Below, piece after piece: positions 42,050 to 50,282 of a DNA stretch of 64,000 nt. Position 1 is the stretch's first letter, and every line of letters begins with the position of its first letter. The position numbers and the translations under genes were made by a program. Under the pieces are notes generated by a model. The model made no database searches. It was given only the letters and a program-made list of their open reading frames with translations, and was not told the origin of the DNA. The stretch is from the NCBI GenBank assembly GCA_965197665.1, contig CBDANO010000004.1, positions 434,001-498,000 of the forward strand. The letters are read 5' to 3'. Source of the stretch: CBDANO01 sp965197665. GTDB taxonomy: Bacteria; Chloroflexota; Dehalococcoidia; Lucifugimonadales; UBA3495.

Positions 42050-42835
42050 ATGAGCAAATTTTTAGACCGGTTGGAACAAATAACTGAGGGCGCTCCGCCC
42101 CCGATGGGATTCAGGGCGCCCCGGGGACGAAAGACTCCGGGAATGGCCCTGGTAGGCCAGGTTTCAGGGGCCGACTCGGAAGGAGTGAGCGCCCTTGCGG
42201 ACTTGGAACCGGACGCGGTCTTGATTAGCGGCGCAATCAATGCGGCGGCTAAGGAATCCGCTCAAGCCCTCAAGGACGGCGCTTCATGGGGGGTCAGAGC
42301 ACCGGCCCTGAGCCAAGAAGACGCTCAAGGACTGGAAGAGGAAGGATGCGACCTGCTGGCCTTTTCTTTAGCCGGCACTCCGTTGGCCGCGGTAACGTCC
42401 GAGGAAATGGCCCGGGTCTTGTGCCTAGACAGGGACATCGACTCTGAGCAACTGCGGGCGGTGGACACCCTGCCGGTTGACGTCTTGTTGCTGTCCGGCT
42501 TCGACGTTTCCGGAGCTTGGACCCTTGAAGACTTGCTGGCCTTGGCCCGGATCAGCTCCCGAGTGGGGAAATACATTCTTCTGGACATATCGCAGACACC
42601 GGCGGCCAAGGAACTGGAAGCCCTCCGCAACACCGGGGTCAACGGCCTAGTCGCCGACGTTGGCACCTTCGATTCTCAGGGCTTGGCCGAGTTGAAGCAA
42701 GCGCTCCTAGACATGCCGCGCCAAAAGCCCCCTAGGCGGGAAAGGGCCGCCGCGATTCTTTCTCGTTCCGCCTTCTCCCTCGAACAAAGGGACGCGCAAC
42801 CGGAACCTGAACCGGAACCTGAAGAGGAAGAATAG
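42050..42835 (+). CDS. Hypothetical protein with TIM-barrel-like pattern
   Basis: A 261-residue soluble protein. Alternating strands and helices (DAVLISGAINAAAKESAQAL, GCDLLAFSLAG, VDVLLLSGFDVSG, VGKYILLDISQTPAAKELEA, GVNGLVADVGTFDSQGLAEL) suggest a beta/alpha barrel, but no active-site motif is evident. The acidic tail is a Glu/Pro repeat encoded by near-identical GAACCG units. The ATG at 42050 is preceded by AAGGAG. I do not recognise the family. Confidence 0.65.
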   Translation: MSKFLDRLEQITEGAPPPMGFRAPRGRKTPGMALVGQVSGADSEGVSALADLEPDAVLISGAINAAAKESAQALKDGASWGVRAPALSQEDAQGLEEEGCDLLAFSLAGTPLAAVTSEEMARVLCLDRDIDSEQLRAVDTLPVDVLLLSGFDVSGAWTLEDLLALARISSRVGKYILLDISQTPAAKELEALRNTGVNGLVADVGTFDSQGLAELKQALLDMPRQKPPRRERAAAILSRSAFSLEQRDAQPEPEPEPEEEE

Positions 42836-43011
42836 AAGGCGCACCTGCCCTCTCACGGTACCTCAAGCCTCTCTTGTAGCCCCACGCCGCGGCCCGGCGA
42901 CGGACCCGCCGGTAACTCCGACGGTCACGCCCGCTGCGTCGAAAGCACCCCGTGTTAAAATATCGGCGCGGCGGTTGGCGTTCGCACTTCGAAACCGGGG
43001 GATGGACGTTG

Positions 43012-43458
43012 ATGACCGGTGATCAAGCGGGGGCGGAACCCCCGGACCTCTACGGCCAAGTGCTGCCTGACGACGGCATAGTTGAGCTTTCCGACAGGCT
43101 GACCGGGTATATGACCGAGATTCAACTGGACGGTATGCCCGATGTCATCGGCCAAGTCTTGGACGATTTCTTGGAGCAATGCGGCGGCATTCCCGAAGAC
43201 CTGACCGACCCTGATGCTTTCGACCAGATCACGAGGAATCAGCTGGCGGTGACCCTCGCCTATCAGTTGGGCCGATTGGAAGGGCGCTCGCCGCAGGTGG
43301 TGTCGATGATCGTGCGGCAAGCCTTCGAGAAATGGGGTTCCCGCCGGGTGCCCGATTCTCCCGACATCTCCGACGAAGACCTGGAAAGCCCTAAAGAATT
43401 GGTTTATCCCAGGCTGCGCCGCTTGGACTACACCGAACCGGGTGAGGCCAACCCTTAA
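43012..43458 (+). CDS. Hypothetical acidic protein
   Basis: A 148-residue protein, helical and acidic, with GRLEGRSPQVVSMIVRQAF and a C-terminus EELVYPRLRR-like (actual: KELVYPRLRRLDYTEPGEAN). No known domain. The ATG at 43012 has GGGGGATG upstream; a longer frame from 42952 is less likely. A TTAAAAT sequence near 42954 may be the -10 of its promoter. Confidence 0.55.
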   Translation: MTGDQAGAEPPDLYGQVLPDDGIVELSDRLTGYMTEIQLDGMPDVIGQVLDDFLEQCGGIPEDLTDPDAFDQITRNQLAVTLAYQLGRLEGRSPQVVSMIVRQAFEKWGSRRVPDSPDISDEDLESPKELVYPRLRRLDYTEPGEANP

Positions 43459-43599
43459 GCTCCTTGTCTTCATACGGCCCGTGTTCCCTACCGCTAGGCG
43501 GCCCCGTCCCCACGTTTTCCCAAGCGGGAACGAAGGGTCTTCTGGCCTGAGGCCGCGCTCCCCAAACGCCCCTCTTCGGCAGGTAAAAAGGAGAAACTG

Positions 43600-44781
43600 A
43601 TGACGACCCTATCGCCTTCCTACGACCTGGTATTAAATGGAGGTACGTTACTAGACCCGGGTCAAGACATACACGACCGCCGGGACGTTGCCTTCAAGGA
43701 TGGCTTGGTCGCCCAAGTGGCGGAAAGCATCGATCCGGCTTTGGCAAAGGCGTCAGTTGATGTTTCCGGTAAATTGGTTACTCCCGGTCTCATAGACATT
43801 CACGGGCACTTCTACCACGGGGGCAATACCATCGCGGTACACGCCGACGAAAAGTGTCTATCGGCCGGGACGACCACCGCCGTGGACGCCGGCAGCGCCG
43901 GGGTCCAAAACTACATGGCGATGCGCGACTATGTGTTTCCGGCCCACCGGACCAGGCTGTTGGCTTTCTTGCACATTGGAGGCGTCGGTCTGGCCCTCAA
44001 CCGATTGGTCGGCGGCGGTTTGCACGACATGCGGGTCATAGACGTTGACCAGACGGCGGACGCTATAAAGAACAATCCGGGTTTTTGCTTCGGCGTCAAA
44101 GTGCGGATGCACTTGAACGCCGTGGCCTATTGGAACGCCCACGCCGCCATGAAAGCGGCAAGGGCCGCCGTCGACCAGTCGGGAAGCCGCTTGATGGTCC
44201 ACGTAGCCTCCACACCCATACCTTTGCCCGAGGTCCTCGAATACTTGGGGCCGGGCGACATCTGCACCCACGCTTTCAACGGCGACCCTGAACACATCCT
44301 GGATGAACGGGGCAAGGTCCGTCCCGAGGTCCGAGCCGCCGCGGACCGGGGAGTGGTGATGGATGTGGCCCACGGCGGCGTTAACTGCGATTTGTCGGTA
44401 GTCAAGGCGGCGATGGAACAGGGCTTTCCGCCCCACGTCATCAGCAGCGACGTACATATTCCGCCTCCGGGGCGGACCGTCTATTTGATGAACGACCTAG
44501 TCAGCCAGTTCCACGCTATGGGCCTCCCTCTGAAAGACGCGGTGGCGGCGGCGACCAGCCGCCCGGCGGAAGTGCTGGGGTTGCAGGACTCTTTGGGTTC
44601 TTTGGCCCCCGGAATGGCCGGCGACGCCGCGGTGTTCGACCTGCGCGAAGGCCGCTTCGTCTGGCACGACATGTCCGGCCACAACGCCGAGGGTAAATTG
44701 CGGTTGGACACGCACCTCACCATCAGCGGCGGCGCGGTAGCCTGGCGGGAAGGGCAGCTAACGAGGACCGGTGAGTGCTGA
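43600..44781 (+). CDS. Amidohydrolase/dihydroorotase-like deacetylase
   Basis: A 393-residue cyclic amidohydrolase. The small beta domain (YDLVLNGGTLLDPGQDIHD) leads to the metal site VTPGLIDIHGHFYHGG. GVKVRMHLNAVAYW supplies the carboxylated Lys, MVHVAS and CTHAFNG the two later His, and HVISSDVHIPPPGR the Asp. AAATSRPAEVLGLQDSLGSL is the family C-terminal signature. It is most like the EF_0837/AHA_3915-type proteins, which deacetylate N-acetylated amino acid derivatives. The ATG at 43600 follows AAAAAGGAG. It is convergent with a lipoprotein gene. Confidence 0.9.
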   Translation: MTTLSPSYDLVLNGGTLLDPGQDIHDRRDVAFKDGLVAQVAESIDPALAKASVDVSGKLVTPGLIDIHGHFYHGGNTIAVHADEKCLSAGTTTAVDAGSAGVQNYMAMRDYVFPAHRTRLLAFLHIGGVGLALNRLVGGGLHDMRVIDVDQTADAIKNNPGFCFGVKVRMHLNAVAYWNAHAAMKAARAAVDQSGSRLMVHVASTPIPLPEVLEYLGPGDICTHAFNGDPEHILDERGKVRPEVRAAADRGVVMDVAHGGVNCDLSVVKAAMEQGFPPHVISSDVHIPPPGRTVYLMNDLVSQFHAMGLPLKDAVAAATSRPAEVLGLQDSLGSLAPGMAGDAAVFDLREGRFVWHDMSGHNAEGKLRLDTHLTISGGAVAWREGQLTRTGEC

Positions 44782-44795
44782 TCTACGGGTCCGGG

Positions 44796-45461
44796 TCACT
44801 CGACGGTGGCCATAACCCGGGCCAAGAGCTCGTCGTTTAGGTAGAACACGAAGTCCACCGGTTCCCCCGGAGGAAATTGGGACCGGTCAACGGCCACCAT
44901 AATCATTGGGGCAAACAGATAGGGGTATTCCTTGCCTTGGGCCGCCTCCTCTAATTCCAGCAAGACATCGGCCCGGTTGCCCTCCAGAGAGAAGCCGACG
45001 ACCGATAGCGGATCGCCTTGGAGGGGCCGCCACAGGTAGTAGACGGCAAGTAAGACGGACTTGGAGAAATTGGCCCTCTCCAAGCTGGTCGACGTCCCCA
45101 TGGAACGCTTCATGTCGAAGCCCCCCTCGAACCGGTCCAATTCGCTTTGGGTGGTGATTACGAAAGCCCGCAACTCTTGAGCAAACGCTGCCGTTTGGAC
45201 CGCTCCATAGGGGGAGACCCAACCGCTGTTGACGTACCGCCAAAGAGGAACTTCTATAGAAGTATCCGGAGAAGTATCCGGCGCCGGGGTATTGACGGGA
45301 GGTGCAGTCGCGGTCGACGGCGCCAGAGTATCGGTGGGGAGAATAGTCGGCGTTGCCGGTTCCGGAGTATCGGTAGGGGAAAGAGTAGCAGTGGCGGGAG
45401 CGCCGCAGGCCGCCAGCCAGCCTATAGCGCATAGCAGGATAAAAACCTTGGCGGGCAACAT
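44796..45461 (-). CDS. Lipoprotein of unknown function
   Basis: A 221-residue lipoprotein: signal peptide ILLCAIGWLAAC with a lipobox at residue 19, then a Thr/Pro-rich linker encoded by near-repeat DNA. The folded part, from about residue 75, is beta-rich (VPLWRYVNSGWVSPYGAVQT, VLLAVYYLWRPLQGD, VDFVFYLNDELLARV). No family recognised. It starts with ATG 45461. Confidence 0.7.
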   Translation of the reverse strand: MLPAKVFILLCAIGWLAACGAPATATLSPTDTPEPATPTILPTDTLAPSTATAPPVNTPAPDTSPDTSIEVPLWRYVNSGWVSPYGAVQTAAFAQELRAFVITTQSELDRFEGGFDMKRSMGTSTSLERANFSKSVLLAVYYLWRPLQGDPLSVVGFSLEGNRADVLLELEEAAQGKEYPYLFAPMIMVAVDRSQFPPGEPVDFVFYLNDELLARVMATVE

Positions 45462-45625
45462 GGTCGCCTAGAGTCCCAATCCCGCGCAGACTAAACTATG
45501 CAGCATCGAGCGCCGGACGTTCCCTTTCGGGCGCTCTGAATCGAAGTGCCGCGCAACGCCTGCCGGAGGAGGTGGGTACACCCTGTCCGAACCAGGGCGG
45601 CGTAACACACTCATGCAGGGGAAGC

Positions 45626-45832
45626 TAATCAACCCGACGCGCAAGTTTTTTGGCTGCGGATTGGATTGCCGGCACAACAACGTCTTCATCCGATAAGACC
45701 TGTTTGCAACGAGAGAAATAGAGAGTGGTTGGCCCGCCGCGGCGGGCCAACCACTCTCCTTCTTTCTGGGGTGGGGCAGCCCTTGCGTTGGGTCTGGACG
45801 GGCGATAAGAAACTTGCACACGGGGTTTGCTA
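45626..45832 (+). repeat. Dispersed intergenic repeat, copy B (full, plus orientation)
   Basis: About 207 bases, closely matching copy A (18683-18889) in reverse orientation. Its centre is a palindrome of 38 bases, two perfect 19-base arms without loop: GAGAGTGGTTGGCCCGCCG at 45721-45739 and its complement at 45740-45758. Flanks include ATTGCCGGCACAACAACGTC, CAACGAGAGAAAT, GGGGTGGGGCAGCCCTTGCG and GTCTGGACGGGCGATAAGAA. The rest of the 45462-46015 gap shows nothing else. Confidence 0.88.
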
Positions 45833-46015
45833 TCCCCAATCCGGAGTTAGGCGAGTCACCGATATCATATCAAAATCCTGCCGTGCGATATATCATTACG
45901 GGCCAAGCCCTCAATCGGATTGATAACTGTGGAAGGCGTCCGTCTACGCTAAAATCACGTTTCTCCGCACGCGCCAATGCTTGTAAATGGCTAGGGTGAA
46001 TGTCAAACTGTATTT

Positions 46016-46894
46016 ATGCGAGTAGGTGAATTCGAGCTGGACGAGCCAGTACCGGAATTAAAAAACCCTCACGTCCTAGCGGTGCTAAGGCCTTGGATCG
46101 ACGTGGGCAACGTAGGCACCCTAAGCCTGAGCCGGGTGGAGCGGCACTTGCGGGCCCAAGAACTGGGCCGCTTGGTCCGGCCGGGCCGCTTCTATGACTT
46201 TACTCGTTACCGTCCTCGTTCCTACTTGAACCACGGAAAGCGGGAGTTCTCGATACCCAACACCATTATCCGGTATGCCTCGCGGGAAGAGGCTTCCGAT
46301 CTCTTGCTCATTCACCTTCTGGAACCTCACGCCTACGGAGAAGACTACACGGAGTCGGTCCTGGAAGTCCTCAAGTTCTTTGGCGTCAAGCGGTATTCAT
46401 TGATCGGCGCTATGTACGACATGGTGCCCCACACCAGGCCGTTGCTGGTATCCGGCGGCGGCGAGCCGGACAGTGATGAAGAATACCGCATGGTCCGGGT
46501 CCGCGCCAGCAATTACGAAGGGCCGACCACTATTACTTACTTGATCTCCCTCCAAGCGGGGCAAATGGGGGTTGAGACCCGCACCTTCGTCGTGCACTTG
46601 CCCCAGTACTTCCAGGTGGACGAAGACTTCACCGGGACCGCCAGGTTGATGGAGATTCTGTGCAGCCTGTACCAGTTGCCCAAGAGATTGATGGACCGGC
46701 AAAGGGGTCAAGAGCAATACGAATCGCTGCAAAACGTCGTGGGGGAAACCTCCGAAGTAGCGTCCCTGCTGCAGCGATTGGAAGAGCGGTACGACAAGGA
46801 GCAGCAGGACGATATCGCGCCGACTCCGCCCCTGTCTCAGAACATCGAGGAGTTCTTGGGCCAACTCGATAGAGACTTCGACTCGAAGGAGTAA
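46016..46894 (+). CDS. PAC2-family (proteasome assembly chaperone-like) protein
   Basis: A 292-residue protein of the PAC2 family. PHVLAVLRPWIDVGNVGTLS, FYDFTRYRPRSYLN, RYASREEASDLLLIHLLEPH, FFGVKRYSLIGAMYDMVPHT and TYLISLQAGQMGVETRTFVV follow the family order. Archaeal and actinobacterial members are linked to proteasome function, but the role of those in Chloroflexota is unclear. The C-terminal 60 residues are polar and Gln/Glu-rich. The ATG at 46016 has no good ribosome site, so the start is less certain. No proteasome gene is in the window. Confidence 0.8.
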   Translation: MRVGEFELDEPVPELKNPHVLAVLRPWIDVGNVGTLSLSRVERHLRAQELGRLVRPGRFYDFTRYRPRSYLNHGKREFSIPNTIIRYASREEASDLLLIHLLEPHAYGEDYTESVLEVLKFFGVKRYSLIGAMYDMVPHTRPLLVSGGGEPDSDEEYRMVRVRASNYEGPTTITYLISLQAGQMGVETRTFVVHLPQYFQVDEDFTGTARLMEILCSLYQLPKRLMDRQRGQEQYESLQNVVGETSEVASLLQRLEERYDKEQQDDIAPTPPLSQNIEEFLGQLDRDFDSKE

Positions 46895-47039
46895 CTCCCG
46901 CCGGTAAGGCGCCCTTTTTCTTATCCACTGCCATACATTGCTTTCGGGTTAGCCCTCTCCGACGTCACTTCCCCACCGCTTCCCCAGTCCACGGAAGTCC
47001 CATCGAGAACCGAGGCCGGCCCCAGGCCTGGAACGGGGG

Positions 47040-47152
47040 GTGCGCCCCGGATTTTTGCGCCCGCGTCTAAGGCGGAACGCAGCGATGGGCCGCTCATAAT
47101 CAACCCGGCGCGCCGGGTTGGAAAATGGATTGCCGATGCAACTACGACCGTG
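47040..47152 (+). repeat. Dispersed repeat, copy D (left half with extended flank)
   Basis: AATCAACCCGGCGCGCCGGG and GGAAAATGGATTGCCGATGC match the left end of copies B and E. The extended part GCGCCCCGGATTTTTGCGCC (47042-47061) is the exact complement of bases at about 48878-48897 in copy E. No central palindrome or right half. It lies 117 bases upstream of the M20 peptidase start. The remaining part of the 46895-47268 gap holds nothing I recognise. Confidence 0.75.
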
Positions 47153-47268
47153 GCGCGGTGTCAAACAGGCTGCTATCCTCTGGATGGTGTTGAAAAGTGT
47201 CTTCTCCCCTGGGAGGAGGGACTATAGAAACACCCATTACTCGCTGGGAGATGGATACTGGAGTATCG

Positions 47269-48606
47269 ATGGTGGCGCCGCCTCATTCCCTTCCAACGGC
47301 TGACCTGTCCCGGGGACCGGTGGAGTTGCTGCAAACGCTGATCAGCTTCGACACTACCAATCCCCCGGGCAATGAGAAAGACTGCATAGAATACCTTCGC
47401 GCCCTGCTGGACCGCGCCGGGTTAGAATCGGTGACGTTGGGCCGCTCCCCAGACCGGCCCAACCTTGTCACCAGGTTGGAAGGCCGTGGTGAAGCGCCGC
47501 CCCTGTTGCTCCACGGGCACGTAGACGTAGTGCCGGCGGGCGGGGGGGACTGGGTTCACCCACCCTTCGAAGGGAAGCAGGTGGATGGATACGTTTGGGG
47601 GCGCGGCGCTCTGGATATGAAGGGCGGCATCGTCATGATGCTGTCGGCATTACTGAGATTGAAAAGAGAAAAGGTCTCTCCGCCCGGCGACGTTGTCCTA
47701 GCGTTGGTAAGCGACGAAGAAGCCGGAGGAGAGGTCGGTACCAAGTACCTGGTGGAGAACCACAAAGAGTTGTTTGCGGGCATTCGGTACGCCGTCGGCG
47801 AATTTGGCGGCTTTAGCTTTCCCATAGCCCGGCGGCGGTTCTACCCCATCATGGTGGCGGAGAAGCAGATTTGCGTCCTGCGGGCCACAATAAGAGGCGC
47901 GGCAGGCCACGGTTCTCTACGAGCCCGGGATGGAGCGACCGCCATGCTGGCCCGGGTTCTGGGGCGTTTGGAGCGTCGCCCGTTACCGGTCCACGTAACC
48001 CCCGTGGCCAAGGAAATGTTCCAGTCCGTCAGCTCCAGCTTGTCTTTCCCATTGAACGGCCTCTTCCGCCTATTACTCCGCCCGTCAACCACCGGTTTGG
48101 CCCTCAAGGCCATGGGCTCCCAGGGATTGCTGTTCGGGCAACTGCTGCGCAACACCGCCAATCCGACCATGTTGCGGGGCGGCGACCAAATAAACGTCGC
48201 GCCCAGCGAAATCTTGTTGGGGCTAGATGGGCGGATACTGCCCGGTTATACGCCGGACGATTTGATGTCCGAGGTCAAAGCCGTCGTTGGCGAGGACATA
48301 GAATTGGAGGTGGTACACCACGACCCCGTACCGTCGAGTCCGGATATGGGGCTGTTCGGGACCTTGGCGGAAGTTTTGCGCCACGCCGACCCCGAGGGCA
48401 TTCCGGTCCCTATGTTGCTGCCCGGCGCCACGGACGGGAGGTTTCTTGCCAGGCTGGGAATCCAAAGCTACGGGTTCCTGCCTATGTCATTACCGCCGGA
48501 TTTCAACTTTTCTCAGACTATCCACGGCCCCAACGAACGAATTCCAACCCAAGCGTTGTCCTTCGGCTGCGAGGCTATGTACCAACTGCTTCGACGCTTC
48601 GGCTAG
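47269..48606 (+). CDS. M20-family metallopeptidase
   Basis: A 445-residue zinc peptidase of the M20/ArgE/DapE group. Metal ligands and catalytic residues are seen in LLLHGHVDVVPAGGGDWVHP (first His and Asp), YVWGRGALDMKGG (bridging Asp), LVSDEEAGGEVGT (catalytic Glu and metal Glu) and IHGPNERIP near the end (His). The dimerisation domain occupies about 175-330. It resembles acetylornithine deacetylase or succinyl-diaminopimelate desuccinylase, but could be a general carboxypeptidase. The ATG at 47269 follows GGAG at 47257; 47251 is an alternative. Inverted repeat copies lie on both sides. Confidence 0.88.
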   Translation: MVAPPHSLPTADLSRGPVELLQTLISFDTTNPPGNEKDCIEYLRALLDRAGLESVTLGRSPDRPNLVTRLEGRGEAPPLLLHGHVDVVPAGGGDWVHPPFEGKQVDGYVWGRGALDMKGGIVMMLSALLRLKREKVSPPGDVVLALVSDEEAGGEVGTKYLVENHKELFAGIRYAVGEFGGFSFPIARRRFYPIMVAEKQICVLRATIRGAAGHGSLRARDGATAMLARVLGRLERRPLPVHVTPVAKEMFQSVSSSLSFPLNGLFRLLLRPSTTGLALKAMGSQGLLFGQLLRNTANPTMLRGGDQINVAPSEILLGLDGRILPGYTPDDLMSEVKAVVGEDIELEVVHHDPVPSSPDMGLFGTLAEVLRHADPEGIPVPMLLPGATDGRFLARLGIQSYGFLPMSLPPDFNFSQTIHGPNERIPTQALSFGCEAMYQLLRRFG

Positions 48607-48628
48607 GGCTGGTGGTCAAAGCCGCCTC

Positions 48629-48898
48629 AACTAACTCATGTGCGGGTTTTTGATCGCCTGTCCAGGCTTAACGTAAGGGTTGGCCCACCCCGGTAAGATA
48701 GGTCGTGATGGGCCGGCCTATCACGACCTAATTCCGCGGCAGAAGCCGGGCTACATCGAGGGACAACGCTGTTGCATTAGCAATCCCTTTTCCAACCCGG
48801 CAAACCTGCACGTCGGGTTGTTTATGTCGGGTTGTTTATAAGCGGTCTCTTGCTCCGCTCCACCTTGGACAACGGCGCAAAAATCCGGGGCGCCGCGA
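48629..48898 (-). repeat. Dispersed repeat, copy E (full, different central palindrome)
   Basis: GCCTGTCCAGGCTTAACGTA and AAGGGTTGGCCCACCCC align with the right flank of copy A; GCAATCCCTTTTCCAACCCG aligns with the left flank of copy D. The centre is TAGGTCGTGAT (48699-48709) pairing with ATCACGACCTA (48720-48730) around GGGCCGGCCT, unrelated in sequence to the centre of copies A and B. It is inverted relative to copy D across the M20 peptidase gene. Confidence 0.8.
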
Positions 48899-48910
48899 GC
48901 TTCTTATTGA

Positions 48911-48939
48911 TTGACGCTGGGCAGGCCGTGTGGTAGAGT
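48911..48939 (+). promoter_or_regulatory. Sigma-70-type promoter of infC-rpmI-rplT
   Basis: TTGACG (48911-48916) and TAGAGT (48934-48939) are 17 bases apart. Transcription would start near 48946, giving a 5' leader of about 47 bases before the infC start. Confidence 0.68.
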
Positions 48940-48992
48940 GAACCACCAAATGCCTTTGGATTTCATCAAGAATTAATCGGAGGTAGACGAGT

Positions 48993-49568
48993 ATAGCTAG
49001 GCAATATCGGGTAAACGAGCGGATCACGTCTCCCCAAGTGCGGGTGATCGGCGAAGACGGCGAGCAACTGGGGGTGATGGCCGTCGGGCGAGCGCTGCAA
49101 TTAGCGAGGGCGTCGGATACCGACCTAGTGGAAGTAGCTCCCAACTCGGACCCTCCGGTGTGCCGCCTGCTAGACTACGGAAAACTGCGCTACCTTTCCT
49201 CCAAGAAAGAACGAGAGTCCAAGAAAGGGCAAAAGAGCACCGACCTCCGCGAAGTCCGGTTCCGCCCCAACATCGGCAGCCACGACCTAGCGTCCAAGAC
49301 CCGCAAAGTCAGGGAACTAATCCAGGACGGCTCAAAAGTCAAGCTTACGGTGCGGTTCCGAGGCCGGGAAGCCGCCCACCAGCAGCTGGGCTTGTCGGTG
49401 CTGAAGCGTGTGGCCGACGAATTACGCGATGAAGTCCGCCTAGAAAGGGCACCGGTCATGGAGGGGAGAGCCCTGTCGATGATCCTCATCCCCTCTTTGC
49501 AGCGCAGCGAGAAGACCGATCAGAAGGCGGAACAGAAGGTCGAAGATTTAGCCGATGCCAAAACTTAA
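48993..49568 (+). CDS. infC: Translation initiation factor IF-3, AUA start codon
   Basis: A 191-residue IF-3, which binds the 30S subunit and rejects wrong start codons and early 50S joining. The N-domain starts ARQYRVNERITSPQVRVIG, with GVMAVGRALQLARASDTDLV. The linker carries KSTDLREVRFRPNIGSHD, and the C-domain VKLTVRFRGREAAHQQLG. The only in-frame codon with a ribosome site is ATA at 48993, 8 bases after GGAGGT (48979-48984). The frame is closed by TAG at 48984 and holds no ATG, GTG or TTG before 49038, which would remove 15 conserved residues. Infrequent start codons such as AUU are known for infC and allow self-control. The 3' end overlaps rpmI by 14 bases. Confidence 0.92.
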   Translation: MARQYRVNERITSPQVRVIGEDGEQLGVMAVGRALQLARASDTDLVEVAPNSDPPVCRLLDYGKLRYLSSKKERESKKGQKSTDLREVRFRPNIGSHDLASKTRKVRELIQDGSKVKLTVRFRGREAAHQQLGLSVLKRVADELRDEVRLERAPVMEGRALSMILIPSLQRSEKTDQKAEQKVEDLADAKT

Positions 49569-49752
49569 GACACACAAAGGCGCCAAAGCGCGCATCCACG
49601 TTACCGGCTCGGGAAAGCTGATGCGCCGCAAGCGAATGAGCAGCCATCTCAGACGTAAGAAACCCAACAAGATAACCCGCAAGTATGCCCAGAAGCTTCT
49701 CTTGGACCCTACCGCCGTCGATCGGATGAAACGCTTGCTTCCTTACGGCTAG
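49555..49752 (+). CDS. rpmI: 50S ribosomal protein L35
   Basis: A 65-residue basic ribosomal protein. PKLKTHKGAKARIHVTGSGK and LMRRKRMSSHLRRKKPNKIT are typical of L35. ATG at 49555 lies inside the 3' end of infC, the stop codons being 184 bases apart, so translation is coupled. The L20 gene follows after 67 bases. Confidence 0.95.
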   Translation: MPKLKTHKGAKARIHVTGSGKLMRRKRMSSHLRRKKPNKITRKYAQKLLLDPTAVDRMKRLLPYG

Positions 49753-49819
49753 CCCCAGCCAAGGCTTTCCTAATCGTTGAGTCCGAGTCGGGATTTCGAA
49801 TACTGCCGGAGATATAGCC

Positions 49820-50218
49820 TTGCCTAGAGTAAAACGCGGCGTCACCAAACATCGCCGACACAAGAAGGTGATGCTGGCGGCCAGAGGCTTTCAAGGGTCC
49901 TCACACCGTAACTACAAGTGGGCCAAAGAGGCCCTGATCCACGCTTGGGACCACGCCTACCGGCACCGGAGGCAACGGAAAGGCGACTTTCGTCGTTTGT
50001 GGATCGTCCGCATCGGGGCCGCTTGCCGCCAATCCGGGACTACCTACAGCCGGTTCATCCACGGGCTCAGCAAGGCCGGCGTGGAGTTGGACCGGAAGAT
50101 GCTCGCCGACCTGGCCGTGCGGGACCAAGCAGCCTTCGCAAAACTCGTGGAGATATCCCTAGAACAAGAAACGGGAACAAGAAACGGCTTGAAGGACCAC
50201 CAGGAAGCGCCGGCGTAA
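49820..50218 (+). CDS. rplT: 50S ribosomal protein L20
   Basis: A 132-residue protein, L20, needed early in 50S assembly and often a repressor of its own operon. PRVKRGVTKHRRHKKVMLAA, RGFQGSSHRNYKWAKEAL, RLWIVRIGAACRQSGTTYSR and FIHGLSKAGVELDRKMLADL are typical. It starts with TTG at 49820 behind GGAGA. The last 15 residues (TGTRNGLKDHQEAPA) extend beyond the usual end. A strong terminator follows. Confidence 0.95.
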   Translation: MPRVKRGVTKHRRHKKVMLAARGFQGSSHRNYKWAKEALIHAWDHAYRHRRQRKGDFRRLWIVRIGAACRQSGTTYSRFIHGLSKAGVELDRKMLADLAVRDQAAFAKLVEISLEQETGTRNGLKDHQEAPA

Positions 50219-50245
50219 TTCCGGGGGGCGGACTGAGTTCAGCAG

Positions 50246-50277
50246 GGGCGCGTACAACGCGCCCTTTCTATTTATTT
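50246..50277 (+). terminator. Rho-independent terminator of the infC operon
   Basis: GGGCGCG (50246-50252) pairs with CGCGCCC (50258-50264) around TACAA, followed by TTTCTATTTATTT. It closes the infC-rpmI-rplT unit. Confidence 0.9.
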
Positions 50278-50282
50278 CCCGT

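Noticed and set aside
42780..42835. Short GAACCG repeats as CRISPR or satellite
   Set aside because: They simply encode the Glu/Pro tail of the hypothetical protein; no spacers.
45468..45923. Open frames on both strands around 45.5-45.9 kb
   Set aside because: They translate repeat copy B, have no ribosome sites or known motifs, and share peptide words with the frame over copy A.
49038..49568. infC starting at GTG 49038
   Set aside because: This would delete conserved IF-3 residues, and no ribosome site is placed for it. ATA at 48993 fits better.
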